Positions 1 through 6,848 of a stretch of 14,653 nt of DNA are shown here, in pieces. The notes beneath the pieces are model-generated. The model was not told where the DNA came from. It saw nothing but the letters and a program-made list of their open reading frames with translations, and did not search any database. The stretch's first letter is position 1. The number at the start of each line of letters is the position of its first letter. The stretch is from CAYINU01 sp964364855 (GTDB lineage: Bacteria > Margulisbacteria > Marinamargulisbacteria > CAYINU01), in assembly GCA_964364855.1 (NCBI GenBank), contig CAYINU010000052.1, positions 1 through 14,653 of the forward strand, given 5' to 3'. The position numbers and the translations under genes are program-made.

Positions 1-43
1 TTCTCTTTTAAAAAGTATAAAGGAAGCTTGTCTGTTAAACTAG

Positions 44-70
44 TGACATTACGCGAAGGCGGGAATCCAG
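44..70. repeat. Decayed intergenic GTCATTCCCGCG-type repeat
   Basis: The stretch reads TGACATTACGCGAAGG and then CGGGAATCCAG. This resembles the widespread short bacterial intergenic repeat whose usual form is GTCATTCCCGCG-AAAG-CGGGAATCCAG. The right arm is intact, while the left arm has lost its CCC, so the hairpin is no longer perfect. I recognise it by motif memory only, and a second copy elsewhere in the genome would be needed to prove it is a repeat. The first 40 bases hold nothing that I can name. Confidence 0.35.
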
Positions 71-95
71 GAGCTAATGCATCGGGGATCCAGCG

Positions 96-116
96 ATACA
101 TAAAAATACTATGTAT
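96..116. promoter_or_regulatory. Perfect 7-7-7 dyad upstream of the RHH-hom promoter, possible operator
   Basis: ATACATA (96-102) and TATGTAT (110-116) are perfect inverted arms of seven bases around a seven-base AT-rich spacer. The dyad ends 13 bases before the likely -35 box at 130. This is a typical place for a regulator to bind, and the first gene downstream encodes a ribbon-helix-helix DNA-binding protein, so autoregulation is a reasonable inference. AT-rich sequence can form such dyads by chance. Confidence 0.4.
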
Positions 117-129
117 TACAAATGGCTCT

Positions 130-159
130 TTGTCAATGGGTGTATGACTATGTGATACT
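130..159 (+). promoter_or_regulatory. Sigma-70-type promoter for the RHH-hom operon
   Basis: TTGTCA (130-135) is separated by 18 bases from GATACT (154-159), which is preceded by TG plus one base (an extended -10). Transcription would start near 165-167, only a few bases before the ATG at 170. The mRNA would then be nearly leaderless, which fits the lack of any Shine-Dalgarno sequence before that ATG. The -10 matches consensus at four of six positions. Confidence 0.45.
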
Positions 160-169
160 TTTTAACACC

Positions 170-316
170 ATGGATGTCGCCCCAACCTCCATTCGTATTC
201 CCAGAGATCTACGCGACCAACTGGAAAAGATTGCCAAGGAACAGCGTCGTTCGTTGAGCAACTTGGTTTTGCTCGTATTGGAACAGTTTGTCGAGCGGTA
301 TCCCCACACCAAATGA
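170..316 (+). CDS. Small ribbon-helix-helix (Arc/CopG-like) DNA-binding protein
   Basis: This 48-residue protein has the RHH pattern: a short beta strand (TSIRIP, about residues 6-11), then two amphipathic helices (RDLRDQLEKIAKEQ, and SLSNLVLLVLEQFVERY). RHH proteins dimerise and bind DNA with the paired strand. I chose ATG 170 because a longer reading frame from ATG 122 would translate through the predicted promoter and its extra N-terminus is unlike RHH proteins. Its stop overlaps the start of hom in an ATGA, so the two are translationally coupled. There is no toxin gene beside it, so an antitoxin role is not supported. A local autoregulator of hom, acting perhaps at the 96-116 dyad, is an inference. 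Confidence 0.6.
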   Translation: MDVAPTSIRIPRDLRDQLEKIAKEQRRSLSNLVLLVLEQFVERYPHTK

Positions 317-1593
317 TCCACATCGCTGTACTGGGAATGGGGACGGTGGCCACTGGACTGGTCCAGATTTTGCAACGGAATGCTGCCTTGATCCGCGACC
401 GTATTGGCGAGGAGGTGGGTATCAAGTGGGTTCTGGTTCGCGATCCGCAAAAACCGCGTACCGCTGATCTGACCGGTGTCAAACTCACTACCGATATGTC
501 CGGTATCCTGACGGATCCCGATGTCCACATTGTCGTGGAATTGATGGGTGGTGAGGAACCTGCCAAGACCTATATTTCCCAAGCACTGGCTGCAGGTAAG
601 CATGTGGTCACTGCGAACAAAGAAGTTCTCTCCAAACACAAAACCCACTTTTTCGACTTGGCCCTCCACCATGGTGTGAGCCTGCATTATGAAGCCTCGG
701 TGGGCGGTAGCATCCCTATCGTTCAGGCGCTCAAGCTGGGCTATGCGGCCAACCATGTTACGGCGCTGTATGGCATTTTAAATGGCACCACCAATTATAT
801 TTTGACGCGGATGGAACAGGAAAAAATGGACTATCAAGACGCGCTCAAACTGGCCCAACAAAAAGGCTTTGCCGAAGCCGATCCCCATATGGATGTCAGT
901 GGCCAAGATGCGGCCTACAAGCTCGATATTCTGGCGCGAATTGCCTTTCAGGCCGACATTCGTCTGGCGGATTTACACTTTGAAGGTATCGAAAACATCA
1001 GCGCCCGCGACTTTGTGGCTGCGGCCGATATGGGCTATCGCATCAAGTTGGTTGCGACCGGACAGGTTGTGGCGCCGGATCGGCTGGCCCTGGGGGTTTT
1101 TCCGATGATGATTCCCCAGGGACATCCGCTGGCCGCTGTGAGTGACGAATACAATGCCGTTTTTTTAAACACGGACTGTGCAGGGGAAGCGATGCTCTAC
1201 GGCCGGGGGGCGGGCGGTCTACCTACCGGCTCCGCAGTGGCTGCCGACATTATGGACGTTGTGTTGCATCAGCTCCAAAACAGTAAAGATCAGCTGGTGG
1301 CACCACCGAGTGCGTGGAACTTGGTACCTCTGGCCGAAACCCAATCCCAGTTTTATATCCGGCTCCTGGTCGAAGATACGGCTGGGGTGCTGGAAAAAAT
1401 TACCGGTATTTGCGGACGCGACCAGATCAGCATTTCCAAAATCCTACAAAAAAATGTCATTGATTCCCGGGCTGAGATTGAGCTGGTCACCCACCGGGTC
1501 CCCCAACGCCAGATGCAAGACGCATTACATCAATTTCAGACCCTTCCCACCGTCCACCAGATCAGCCAGGTGCTGCGGGTGGGGTTGGCTTAG
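313..1593 (+). CDS. hom: Homoserine dehydrogenase with C-terminal ACT domain
   Basis: It reduces aspartate semialdehyde to homoserine with NAD(P)H, the branch point to threonine, methionine and isoleucine, in the cytoplasm. The 426-residue length is normal for the monofunctional enzyme. The N-terminal Rossmann fold shows GMGTVATG (residues 8-15) and TANK (100-103). The catalytic half shows YEASVGGSIP (126-135), GILNGTTNYIL (154-164) and DVSGQDAAYK (194-203), whose Lys203 matches the conserved catalytic lysine. Residues from about 346 form an ACT domain (IRLLVEDTAGVLEKI), the usual site of threonine feedback. No Shine-Dalgarno sequence precedes the ATG, and translation probably depends on coupling to the RHH gene through the ATGA overlap. 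No other threonine genes lie nearby. Confidence 0.95.
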   Translation: MIHIAVLGMGTVATGLVQILQRNAALIRDRIGEEVGIKWVLVRDPQKPRTADLTGVKLTTDMSGILTDPDVHIVVELMGGEEPAKTYISQALAAGKHVVTANKEVLSKHKTHFFDLALHHGVSLHYEASVGGSIPIVQALKLGYAANHVTALYGILNGTTNYILTRMEQEKMDYQDALKLAQQKGFAEADPHMDVSGQDAAYKLDILARIAFQADIRLADLHFEGIENISARDFVAAADMGYRIKLVATGQVVAPDRLALGVFPMMIPQGHPLAAVSDEYNAVFLNTDCAGEAMLYGRGAGGLPTGSAVAADIMDVVLHQLQNSKDQLVAPPSAWNLVPLAETQSQFYIRLLVEDTAGVLEKITGICGRDQISISKILQKNVIDSRAEIELVTHRVPQRQMQDALHQFQTLPTVHQISQVLRVGLA

Positions 1594-1625
1594 GATTTCC
1601 AGTCTTTGGGGTCGGCATTGGACTT

Positions 1626-1704
1626 CTAACATAATTTCTGTTATCTTTTTATAAACTAACAGTAAATTTGTTAGAATCCGGAAAATAAACAAGATCTATG
1701 TTAT
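1626..1704. promoter_or_regulatory. Three tandem dyads at exact 30-bp spacing, likely operator array
   Basis: Three 19-bp dyads of one design, half-site/N7/half-site, start at 1626, 1656 and 1686. They read CTAACA-N7-TGTTAT, CTAACA-N7-TGTTAG (perfect) and TAAACA-N7-TGTTAT. The gaps between them are both 11 bp. The second copy covers the extended -10 element and the third covers the ATPase start codon, so a bound protein would block both transcription and the start region. The sequence repetition is seen directly; that it is an operator is inferred. The binding protein is unknown; the ATPase itself has a winged-helix C-terminus and is one candidate. Confidence 0.6.
1669..1677 (+). promoter_or_regulatory. 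Extended -10 promoter element of the ATPase gene
   Basis: TGTTAGAAT is TG-n-TAGAAT: an extended -10 with a hexamer matching TATAAT at five of six positions. The -35 position holds only a weak match (TTATAA, 1649-1654, 17 bp spacer). Transcription would start around 1684, giving a leader of about 19 bases with no clear Shine-Dalgarno sequence. The element is embedded in the right half of the central dyad. Confidence 0.5.
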
Positions 1705-2887
1705 GACTGCCAAACCGAGAACCAATCCCTTTAGACCTGGCGTAGGTACACCACCTTTGGTCCTTGTAGGAAGAGACCGGGCGATAAGCACTTTCAAAGC
1801 GGTGCTGAGAGGCGCTCCTGATTTGCCGGCGAACATGCGTTTGACCGGCTTGCGCGGTGTTGGTAAGACGGTACTGCTGCAAAAATTTTATAGTACAGCT
1901 GTCGAAAGCAACTGGTTTGCCAGCTCGGTTGAGCTTCAACCGGGCCATAATAGCGAAAAAACAATGAAGGATTTGTTGTTTCAGATCATCAGTGATGCAG
2001 AAGCAAAAATGTCACGCGCAGAGAGAATCAAAGCGTCGTTACATAAGACGGCTGAACATGTCGTGAAAAGTATCAGCGTTTCATATAGCGATATGACCTT
2101 TCAATACCAGGGTGTTCCGGACCGCGATCAAGATATTACGAAACGCCTTTTCGAAGTTACGGAACTGGCCGTCAAAAAAGGATACCTGGGGTATCTGCTA
2201 CTGCTAGATGAAGCTCAGGTCATAAAAGATGAGACTAGTGCCAGCGGGCAGCATCCACTTTCAATGCTTATTGCTTGTGTATCGTCACTACAACGAAATG
2301 GGTTGCCTATTGGACTTGTATTGTGTGGACTGCCCACTTTAACCAGCAACTTATTACGCGCGCGTTCCTATACTGAGCGTATGTTCCGAGGCGAGCTTGT
2401 TTCTTCATTAAACAAAGAGGATGCCCTGAAAGCCTTTGTCGAACCCCTAAAGAAAAGTGGCATTGAATGGTCCGAGGATTTGGCAAAAGAGGTAATCGAA
2501 GAAGTTGAGGGATATCCCTATTTTATCCAGCTGTGGGGCGCTGAATTGTGGGAGGCTTCTATGGAAGGAAATACCAATCTCCTTACCCCAGCTTTACTTG
2601 ATGCTATAAGGCCTCATATTTATCAAAGACTTGATTTGGATTTTTATGAGCCCAGGGTTCATACGCTTACGCCAGCTGAGCAAGATGTGCTGTTATCCAC
2701 TGCGGGATGTAGCTACCCCCCTATTGTCGTCAGTGACTTGAAGACTGTCAGTGACAAGACACCAGAGAATATTAATGTGTTATTAGGAAGGCTCGTTGAG
2801 TCAGGCGTTCTCTTTCGAGTCCGACAGGGTCAATACGACTATACGGCGCCTAAATTTCGGCAATATCTCCTTCGCCGTCCACGCTAA
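1703..2887 (+). CDS. Orphan ORC/Cdc6-like AAA+ ATPase with winged-helix C-terminus
   Basis: This 394-residue protein begins with the box LVGRD (21-25) typical of ORC/Cdc6-related and archaeal-type ATPases. Walker A is GLRGVGKT (49-56), Walker B is LLLLDEAQ (165-172), and a sensor-1-like segment GLVLCGLPTLTSN spans about 204-216. The last 70 residues or so (TPAEQDVLL onward) resemble a winged-helix domain. Similar stand-alone proteins are annotated simply as ATP-binding protein in other bacteria, and the true substrate is unknown; DNA remodelling, regulation or defence are all possible. The gene looks more AT-rich than its neighbours, has its own promoter and operator-like array, and has no partner gene, which suggests horizontal acquisition. 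Its stop lies two bases from the convergent cysS stop. Confidence 0.75.
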   Translation: MTAKPRTNPFRPGVGTPPLVLVGRDRAISTFKAVLRGAPDLPANMRLTGLRGVGKTVLLQKFYSTAVESNWFASSVELQPGHNSEKTMKDLLFQIISDAEAKMSRAERIKASLHKTAEHVVKSISVSYSDMTFQYQGVPDRDQDITKRLFEVTELAVKKGYLGYLLLLDEAQVIKDETSASGQHPLSMLIACVSSLQRNGLPIGLVLCGLPTLTSNLLRARSYTERMFRGELVSSLNKEDALKAFVEPLKKSGIEWSEDLAKEVIEEVEGYPYFIQLWGAELWEASMEGNTNLLTPALLDAIRPHIYQRLDLDFYEPRVHTLTPAEQDVLLSTAGCSYPPIVVSDLKTVSDKTPENINVLLGRLVESGVLFRVRQGQYDYTAPKFRQYLLRRPR

Positions 2888-2889
2888 CT

Positions 2890-4287
2890 TCAATTCATTC
2901 GCTTCCACCGCTGTCCAGCGGCGGTATCTTCAACCACGATGCCATGATCGATACGAAGCTGGTCACGCAGCCGGTCCGATGCGGCAAAATCCCTGGCTTT
3001 TCGGGCGGCGGCTCTCTCATCCAACAACGCTTGGGCTGCGGCGGGGAGATCCTGGCCATGGGGGGGGGCGGTTAAGTCCAGTCCCAAAATGGCGGCAAGA
3101 TCCACCAATGCCTGGCTGCCTGCTTTTTCACGGTGGATATCCCGAGACAGATCAAACAACAATCCGACTGCCTCGGCCGTATTAAAGTCATCCGATAGCG
3201 CTGCCATAAACCGGTCGCGATAGTCCGCCAGTGTTGCAGAAAATGCCGCAGAAATAGCGGCATCTACAGGTACATCCACAAGCGTTTGGCGCAGCCGGCT
3301 TAAGGACTGTGTGGACTCGTCTAATCCGGTATACGAAAACTGAAATGGTGAGCGGTAATGGACCCGGAGCAGATAAAACCGCAAGGCCATCCCATCTTGA
3401 TGCGCATGGGCAAGGGCATCTTGTACGGTGAGAAAATTCTGCGTGGACTTGGACATTTTCTGGTGATTCAGGTTCACAAAGCCATTGTGGATCCAGTATC
3501 GCGCAAAGGGCTGGTGGGTGCAGGCCTCGGACTGGGCGATTTCGTTTTCATGATGCGGGAAAATAAGGTCTTCGCCACCGCCATGGATATCGATGGTGGG
3601 ACCCAAACTGGCCATGGCCATGGCACTGCACTCGATGTGCCAGCCCGGACGGCCCGGCCCCCAAGGGCTGTCCCAGGACGGCTCGCCGGGCTTGGCGGCT
3701 TTCCACAGGACAAAGTCCATCCGCCCACGTTTTTTGTCTGTTAATTCGACTCGGATACCGGCATCCAATTCATCTAGCTTTTTGCGGGCCAGACGTCCAT
3801 AGGTGGGGAATTTCGCGACCGAAAAATACACATCACCTTGCACCACGTAAGCCGTGCCCTGATCGAGCATGCACTGGATGAGGTCTTGCATCTTTTCGAT
3901 GTATTCGGTGGCCCGGGGATAGGCATCGGCGCGCAGGATATGGAGTGCGTCCATATCGGTAAAGTAGTCTTGAATGCACCCTTTGGTTAAGGCGCCAATC
4001 TGAATGCCCCGCTCATTGGCGCGGGTGATAATTTTGTCATCGATGTCGGTGAAATTTTGGATATAGCGCACCTGGTAACCGGAAGCGGTTAGGATGCGGC
4101 GCATGATATCAAACGCGACATAGGCCCGCGCATGGCCCAAGTGACACCGGTCATAAACCGTGACCCCACACACATAAAATGTCACGGTTGGCGGGTTTAG
4201 GGGCTGAAACGGTTCCACCTGACGGGTGAGGGTGTTGTAGAAACTAATCACCCTAAGATTTTGACACAGATGTATGGCACTCGCCAA
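2890..4287 (-). CDS. cysS: Cysteine--tRNA ligase
   Basis: It charges tRNA-Cys with cysteine and is a class I synthetase. The signatures are HLGH (49-52, the HIGH motif) and KMSKS (277-281). The zinc ligands expected from E. coli CysS are present with correct spacing: Cys40, Cys220, His245 and Glu249 (25 and 4 residues apart for the last three). The 465-residue length is normal. I chose TTG at 4287 because AGGTG sits seven bases upstream. A GTG at 4251 would give the N-terminus MISFYNTLTR, closer to most homologues, but with no usable Shine-Dalgarno spacing. It follows the thioesterase after 52 bases without a convincing terminator and may share its transcript. It contains a run of seven cytosines near codon 409. 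Confidence 0.95.
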   Translation of the reverse strand: MASAIHLCQNLRVISFYNTLTRQVEPFQPLNPPTVTFYVCGVTVYDRCHLGHARAYVAFDIMRRILTASGYQVRYIQNFTDIDDKIITRANERGIQIGALTKGCIQDYFTDMDALHILRADAYPRATEYIEKMQDLIQCMLDQGTAYVVQGDVYFSVAKFPTYGRLARKKLDELDAGIRVELTDKKRGRMDFVLWKAAKPGEPSWDSPWGPGRPGWHIECSAMAMASLGPTIDIHGGGEDLIFPHHENEIAQSEACTHQPFARYWIHNGFVNLNHQKMSKSTQNFLTVQDALAHAHQDGMALRFYLLRVHYRSPFQFSYTGLDESTQSLSRLRQTLVDVPVDAAISAAFSATLADYRDRFMAALSDDFNTAEAVGLLFDLSRDIHREKAGSQALVDLAAILGLDLTAPPHGQDLPAAAQALLDERAAARKARDFAASDRLRDQLRIDHGIVVEDTAAGQRWKRMN

Positions 4288-4339
4288 CGTAATGCACCTA
4301 TCAAAAAAAAGAGGCTCAGAATGGCTTTTTAATAGACAT

Positions 4340-4789
4340 TCATTTTTGCCAGTTAGCTATTGCAGAAGCAATTTTCTCTGGGACACGTTGCGGACGTTTT
4401 GTGCTTGCATCCACACATACAATTTCAACCATCGCGTTAGCCACTAAAATAGTCTTTTGGTCCACCGCTTTGGTGAGAGTGTATCCCAGTAAGATTCTGA
4501 CTTTTTCCAATGATTTTACAAAAACCGAAATTTCTACGGTGTCTTCAAATAGCAACGGACTTTTATAGTCAATTTCCACCCGAATTGGCATGAAAGTCAC
4601 CTGGTCTTCAGCGATTACCTGAGTTTGGGGTTTGTAGGCTGCGGTCAAGAATTCGACCCGAGCTGCTTCCATCCAGTCCAAGAATTTGCTGTGGTAAGCG
4701 ATTCCAGATGCATCCGTATCTGACAAGTAGAGTTTGCGTTTGTATATATAGGGCACCGGACTTTGTATTGGCATTCGGAAATGGGTCAA
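4340..4789 (-). CDS. Hotdog-fold acyl-CoA thioesterase, YbgC/4HBT type
   Basis: This 149-residue protein has the 4-hydroxybenzoyl-CoA thioesterase/YbgC signature SDTDASGIAYHSKFLDWMEA (23-42). Asp26 aligns with the catalytic aspartate of YbgC (second D of DTD). Such enzymes hydrolyse acyl-CoA thioesters; the acyl group cannot be read from the sequence. The TTG start overlaps the panB stop as TTGA, so it is coupled to panB; an ATG at 4774 (MPIQSPVPYIYKRK) is an alternative that would give a more standard length. Its place at the end of a pantothenate operon suggests a link to CoA or acyl-CoA turnover, but this is only inference. Confidence 0.8.
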   Translation of the reverse strand: MTHFRMPIQSPVPYIYKRKLYLSDTDASGIAYHSKFLDWMEAARVEFLTAAYKPQTQVIAEDQVTFMPIRVEIDYKSPLLFEDTVEISVFVKSLEKVRILLGYTLTKAVDQKTILVANAMVEIVCVDASTKRPQRVPEKIASAIANWQK

Positions 4790-5586
4790 AACGAATGCTC
4801 GTTCCCCGGAAATTCCCCACTCTCCACATCCGCTTTATAAGCCATAACCGCCCGTTGGATCTCCGCGTGTAGATGCACATACTTTTTGACAAACTTCGCC
4901 GAGAAATTCGGAGTCAGACCCAAGAGATCGTTGGTGACCAGCACCTGTCCGCTGCAGCCTGCGCCTGCTCCGATACCGATGGTGGGGGCTGACACCGCGG
5001 CCGTGAGTGTTTCGGCGGTAGCGCCTGGCACCAGCTCGATCACCATCGCGAACACACCGGCCCCATCCACTTTTTGGGCGGTTTGTAAAAGGCGTTCGAC
5101 TTCTTCTGGTTGGCGTCCTTGAACACGGGGCCCGCCCAACTGCACCGTGTTTTGCGGTGTGAATCCAATGTGGCCCATCACCGGGATGCCGGTTTCGACC
5201 AGAAACCGAATGGTGTCAATGTGACGGTCGTGATGGACTTCCATTTTCACGCCGTGAGCCCCTCCCTCTTTGATGAGCCGTCCTGCATTTCGGGCGGCCT
5301 CTTGCGGGGATATTTCATAAGACAAAAATGGCATATCGGCCACGATCATAGCCCGGCTGGTGCCTCGAGAAACGGCTTGGGTGTGATACAGGATTTGATC
5401 GACGGTGACCGCTACCGTGGAGGGATATCCGGCGAATACCTGGCCTAACGAGTCGCCGACTAGCAAGATGTCAATGCCGGACTCATCTAAGATCCGGGCC
5501 ATACCCACGTCATAGGCGGTGAGCATGGTGATCTTTTCGCCAGCGGCTTTTTTTTGAGACAGGCCCAATGGCGTTACCCGTTTCAT
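4786..5586 (-). CDS. panB: 3-methyl-2-oxobutanoate hydroxymethyltransferase (ketopantoate hydroxymethyltransferase)
   Basis: PanB transfers a hydroxymethyl group from methylene-tetrahydrofolate to 2-oxoisovalerate, the first step to pantoate. Counting from the ATG at 5586 (266 residues), the Mg-binding aspartates are Asp45 (VGDSLG) and Asp84 (ADMPFLSYE). Lys114/Glu116 lie in VKMEV, and Glu184 lies in VIELVPG. HIGFTPQ and the C-terminal PGNEHSF are also typical. The start at 5586 makes a 4-base ATGA overlap with cdaA and places AAGG nine bases upstream; ATG 5592 is an alternative with poor spacing. Oddities: the usual glycine pair after the KxE motif is Val-His here, and the usual TDGQ/CDGQ near the C-terminus is CSGQ. 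Core catalytic residues remain. Confidence 0.93.
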   Translation of the reverse strand: MKRVTPLGLSQKKAAGEKITMLTAYDVGMARILDESGIDILLVGDSLGQVFAGYPSTVAVTVDQILYHTQAVSRGTSRAMIVADMPFLSYEISPQEAARNAGRLIKEGGAHGVKMEVHHDRHIDTIRFLVETGIPVMGHIGFTPQNTVQLGGPRVQGRQPEEVERLLQTAQKVDGAGVFAMVIELVPGATAETLTAAVSAPTIGIGAGAGCSGQVLVTNDLLGLTPNFSAKFVKKYVHLHAEIQRAVMAYKADVESGEFPGNEHSF

Positions 5587-6422
5587 TTCCATGCGCCTTT
5601 GAGTCTGGCGGTCAGTGCTTGCCAGAATGGCTTTTGGTGGTCAGGGGAAGCCCCTTCGGAATAGACATCAAACAATCGGGTTTCCAGTGCTTCCCGGTTG
5701 AGGTAGCGGGTGAGGGTGCCGTTTTCAGCCAAGGAGATGACGCCCGTTTCTTCGGAAATTACAATGATGAGGGCGTCGGTTTCTTCGGACAGTCCCAGCG
5801 CGGCCCGGTGGCGGGTCCCCAAACGCCGATCATGCAGCTTGGAGTCGGTGAGGGGTAATAGGCACTCGGCGGAGACAATCTGATTTTCACGGATAATCAC
5901 TGCACCGTCGTGGGTAGGAGACAGTGGCCAAAATAGCGAAATGAGAAGTTCCGAACTCAGATGGGCGTTGATCATGATTCCCGACTCGGAATATTCGGCC
6001 AGTGAATCGCCCCGCTCGATGACCATCAGGGCCCCGATTTTTTGTTTGGACAGGGTTTCGGCAGCCCGCAGAATATGTTTGATGACGCCTGCGCCCTGGC
6101 CGTCAGATAAAAACAAGGACTGGCGCATGACACGGCCACGGCCAATTTTTTCCAAGGCGCGTCGGAATTCCGGCTGAAAGATAATAATGACAATCAGGAT
6201 GAGAATGTTGGCGAACCGTTCCAGTAGCCAATGCAAGGTAGTCAGGTGAAAAAACCAACTGAACACGTAAATACACAGCACCAAGAACAGACCGCGAATG
6301 ACATTAAAAGATGGTGTGTCTTTGATCCAAATCAAGAAGTAATACATGACCAGATACACCACCGCCAGGTCGATCCAGGTGTTCCAGTGAATTTGTGGGA
6401 CGAAAGTGAGCAGGTGGGTCAT
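5583..6422 (-). CDS. cdaA: Membrane-bound diadenylate cyclase (c-di-AMP synthase), CdaA type
   Basis: It condenses two ATP into cyclic di-AMP, a second messenger for osmotic, potassium and cell wall control. The 279-residue protein has three N-terminal transmembrane segments (about 15-32, 41-60, 66-83), then the linker QPEFRRALEKIGR (84-96). The DAC domain carries its two defining motifs: DGA (172-174) and RHR (204-206). GALMVIERGDSLAEY (130-144) is also characteristic. The start ATG overlaps the panD stop by four bases and its end overlaps panB. In most bacteria cdaA is followed by cdaR (ybbR) and glmM; neither is here. Embedding in a pantothenate operon is unusual and hints that c-di-AMP output is tied to CoA or aspartate metabolism. 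Confidence 0.93.
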   Translation of the reverse strand: MTHLLTFVPQIHWNTWIDLAVVYLVMYYFLIWIKDTPSFNVIRGLFLVLCIYVFSWFFHLTTLHWLLERFANILILIVIIIFQPEFRRALEKIGRGRVMRQSLFLSDGQGAGVIKHILRAAETLSKQKIGALMVIERGDSLAEYSESGIMINAHLSSELLISLFWPLSPTHDGAVIIRENQIVSAECLLPLTDSKLHDRRLGTRHRAALGLSEETDALIIVISEETGVISLAENGTLTRYLNREALETRLFDVYSEGASPDHQKPFWQALTARLKGAWK

Positions 6423-6754
6423 GCGTCCGATTCCAACCGAACCAGCTGTGGTGAAAGCTGCTCAACGGCAGGGTCGATTTGAACATAGGATAAAATGAAG
6501 ATCGTGTCGCCGACTTCACCTTTTCGGGCGGCCGGGCCGTTGAGGCAAATGCAGCGGGATCCACGTGGCCCTCGGATCACGTAGGTCGTCAGTCGCTCCC
6601 CATTGTTGAGATTGACCACATGCACCTGCTCGTTTTCGGTCAGGGCGGCGGCATCCATAATGTTTTCGTCGATCGTAATGCTGCCTTCGTAGTGCAAACT
6701 TTTGTCTGTGATGACTGCGTAAGAAATTTTTGATTTTAAGACAGTGATTAACAT
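6419..6754 (-). CDS. panD: Aspartate 1-decarboxylase
   Basis: PanD decarboxylates L-aspartate to beta-alanine for pantothenate synthesis. It is made as a pro-enzyme that cuts itself between Gly24 and Ser25 to form a pyruvoyl group; the motif HYEGS (21-25) places Gly24-Ser25 exactly where expected. Thr57 equivalents are represented in the segment around RLTTYVIRGPRGS, and NGPAARKGEVGD is typical. The 111-residue length is normal. I chose ATG 6754 (MLITVLKSK) because AGGAAG lies six bases upstream and homologues begin here; a frame from 6862 adds 36 unlikely residues. It is the first gene of the coupled unit panD-cdaA-panB-thioesterase and is transcribed divergently from rpsO. Confidence 0.94.
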   Translation of the reverse strand: MLITVLKSKISYAVITDKSLHYEGSITIDENIMDAAALTENEQVHVVNLNNGERLTTYVIRGPRGSRCICLNGPAARKGEVGDTIFILSYVQIDPAVEQLSPQLVRLESDA

Positions 6755-6848
6755 GGCTTCTTCCTGTGCAAAAGGATGTTTTGGCTGGCTTGCGAGCCCG
6801 AACCCGCTGTGATAGGATACTGCGGATTGCTTGAGAGCAGTGGCAGGT

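Noticed and set aside
122..169. N-terminal extension of the RHH protein from ATG 122
   Set aside because: It would be encoded across the predicted promoter, and the extra 16 residues do not resemble an RHH protein.
170..316. RHH protein as the antitoxin of a toxin-antitoxin pair
   Set aside because: The coupled partner is homoserine dehydrogenase, and no toxin-like gene is adjacent on either side.
148..756. A 202-codon minus-strand reading frame opposite the RHH gene and hom
   Set aside because: It is antisense to conserved hom codons and has no recognisable domain, promoter or Shine-Dalgarno sequence.
4288..4339. Possible terminator between the thioesterase and cysS (minus strand, T-run at the end)
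   Set aside because: There is a run of eight T, but the only pairing is AAAAAG with CTTTTT and a mismatched core, too weak to call a terminator.
5548..5556. Run of eight A (minus strand) near codons 12-15 of panB as a programmed frameshift site
   Set aside because: The zero frame already gives a full normal PanB, and there is no downstream stimulator or meaningful alternative frame.
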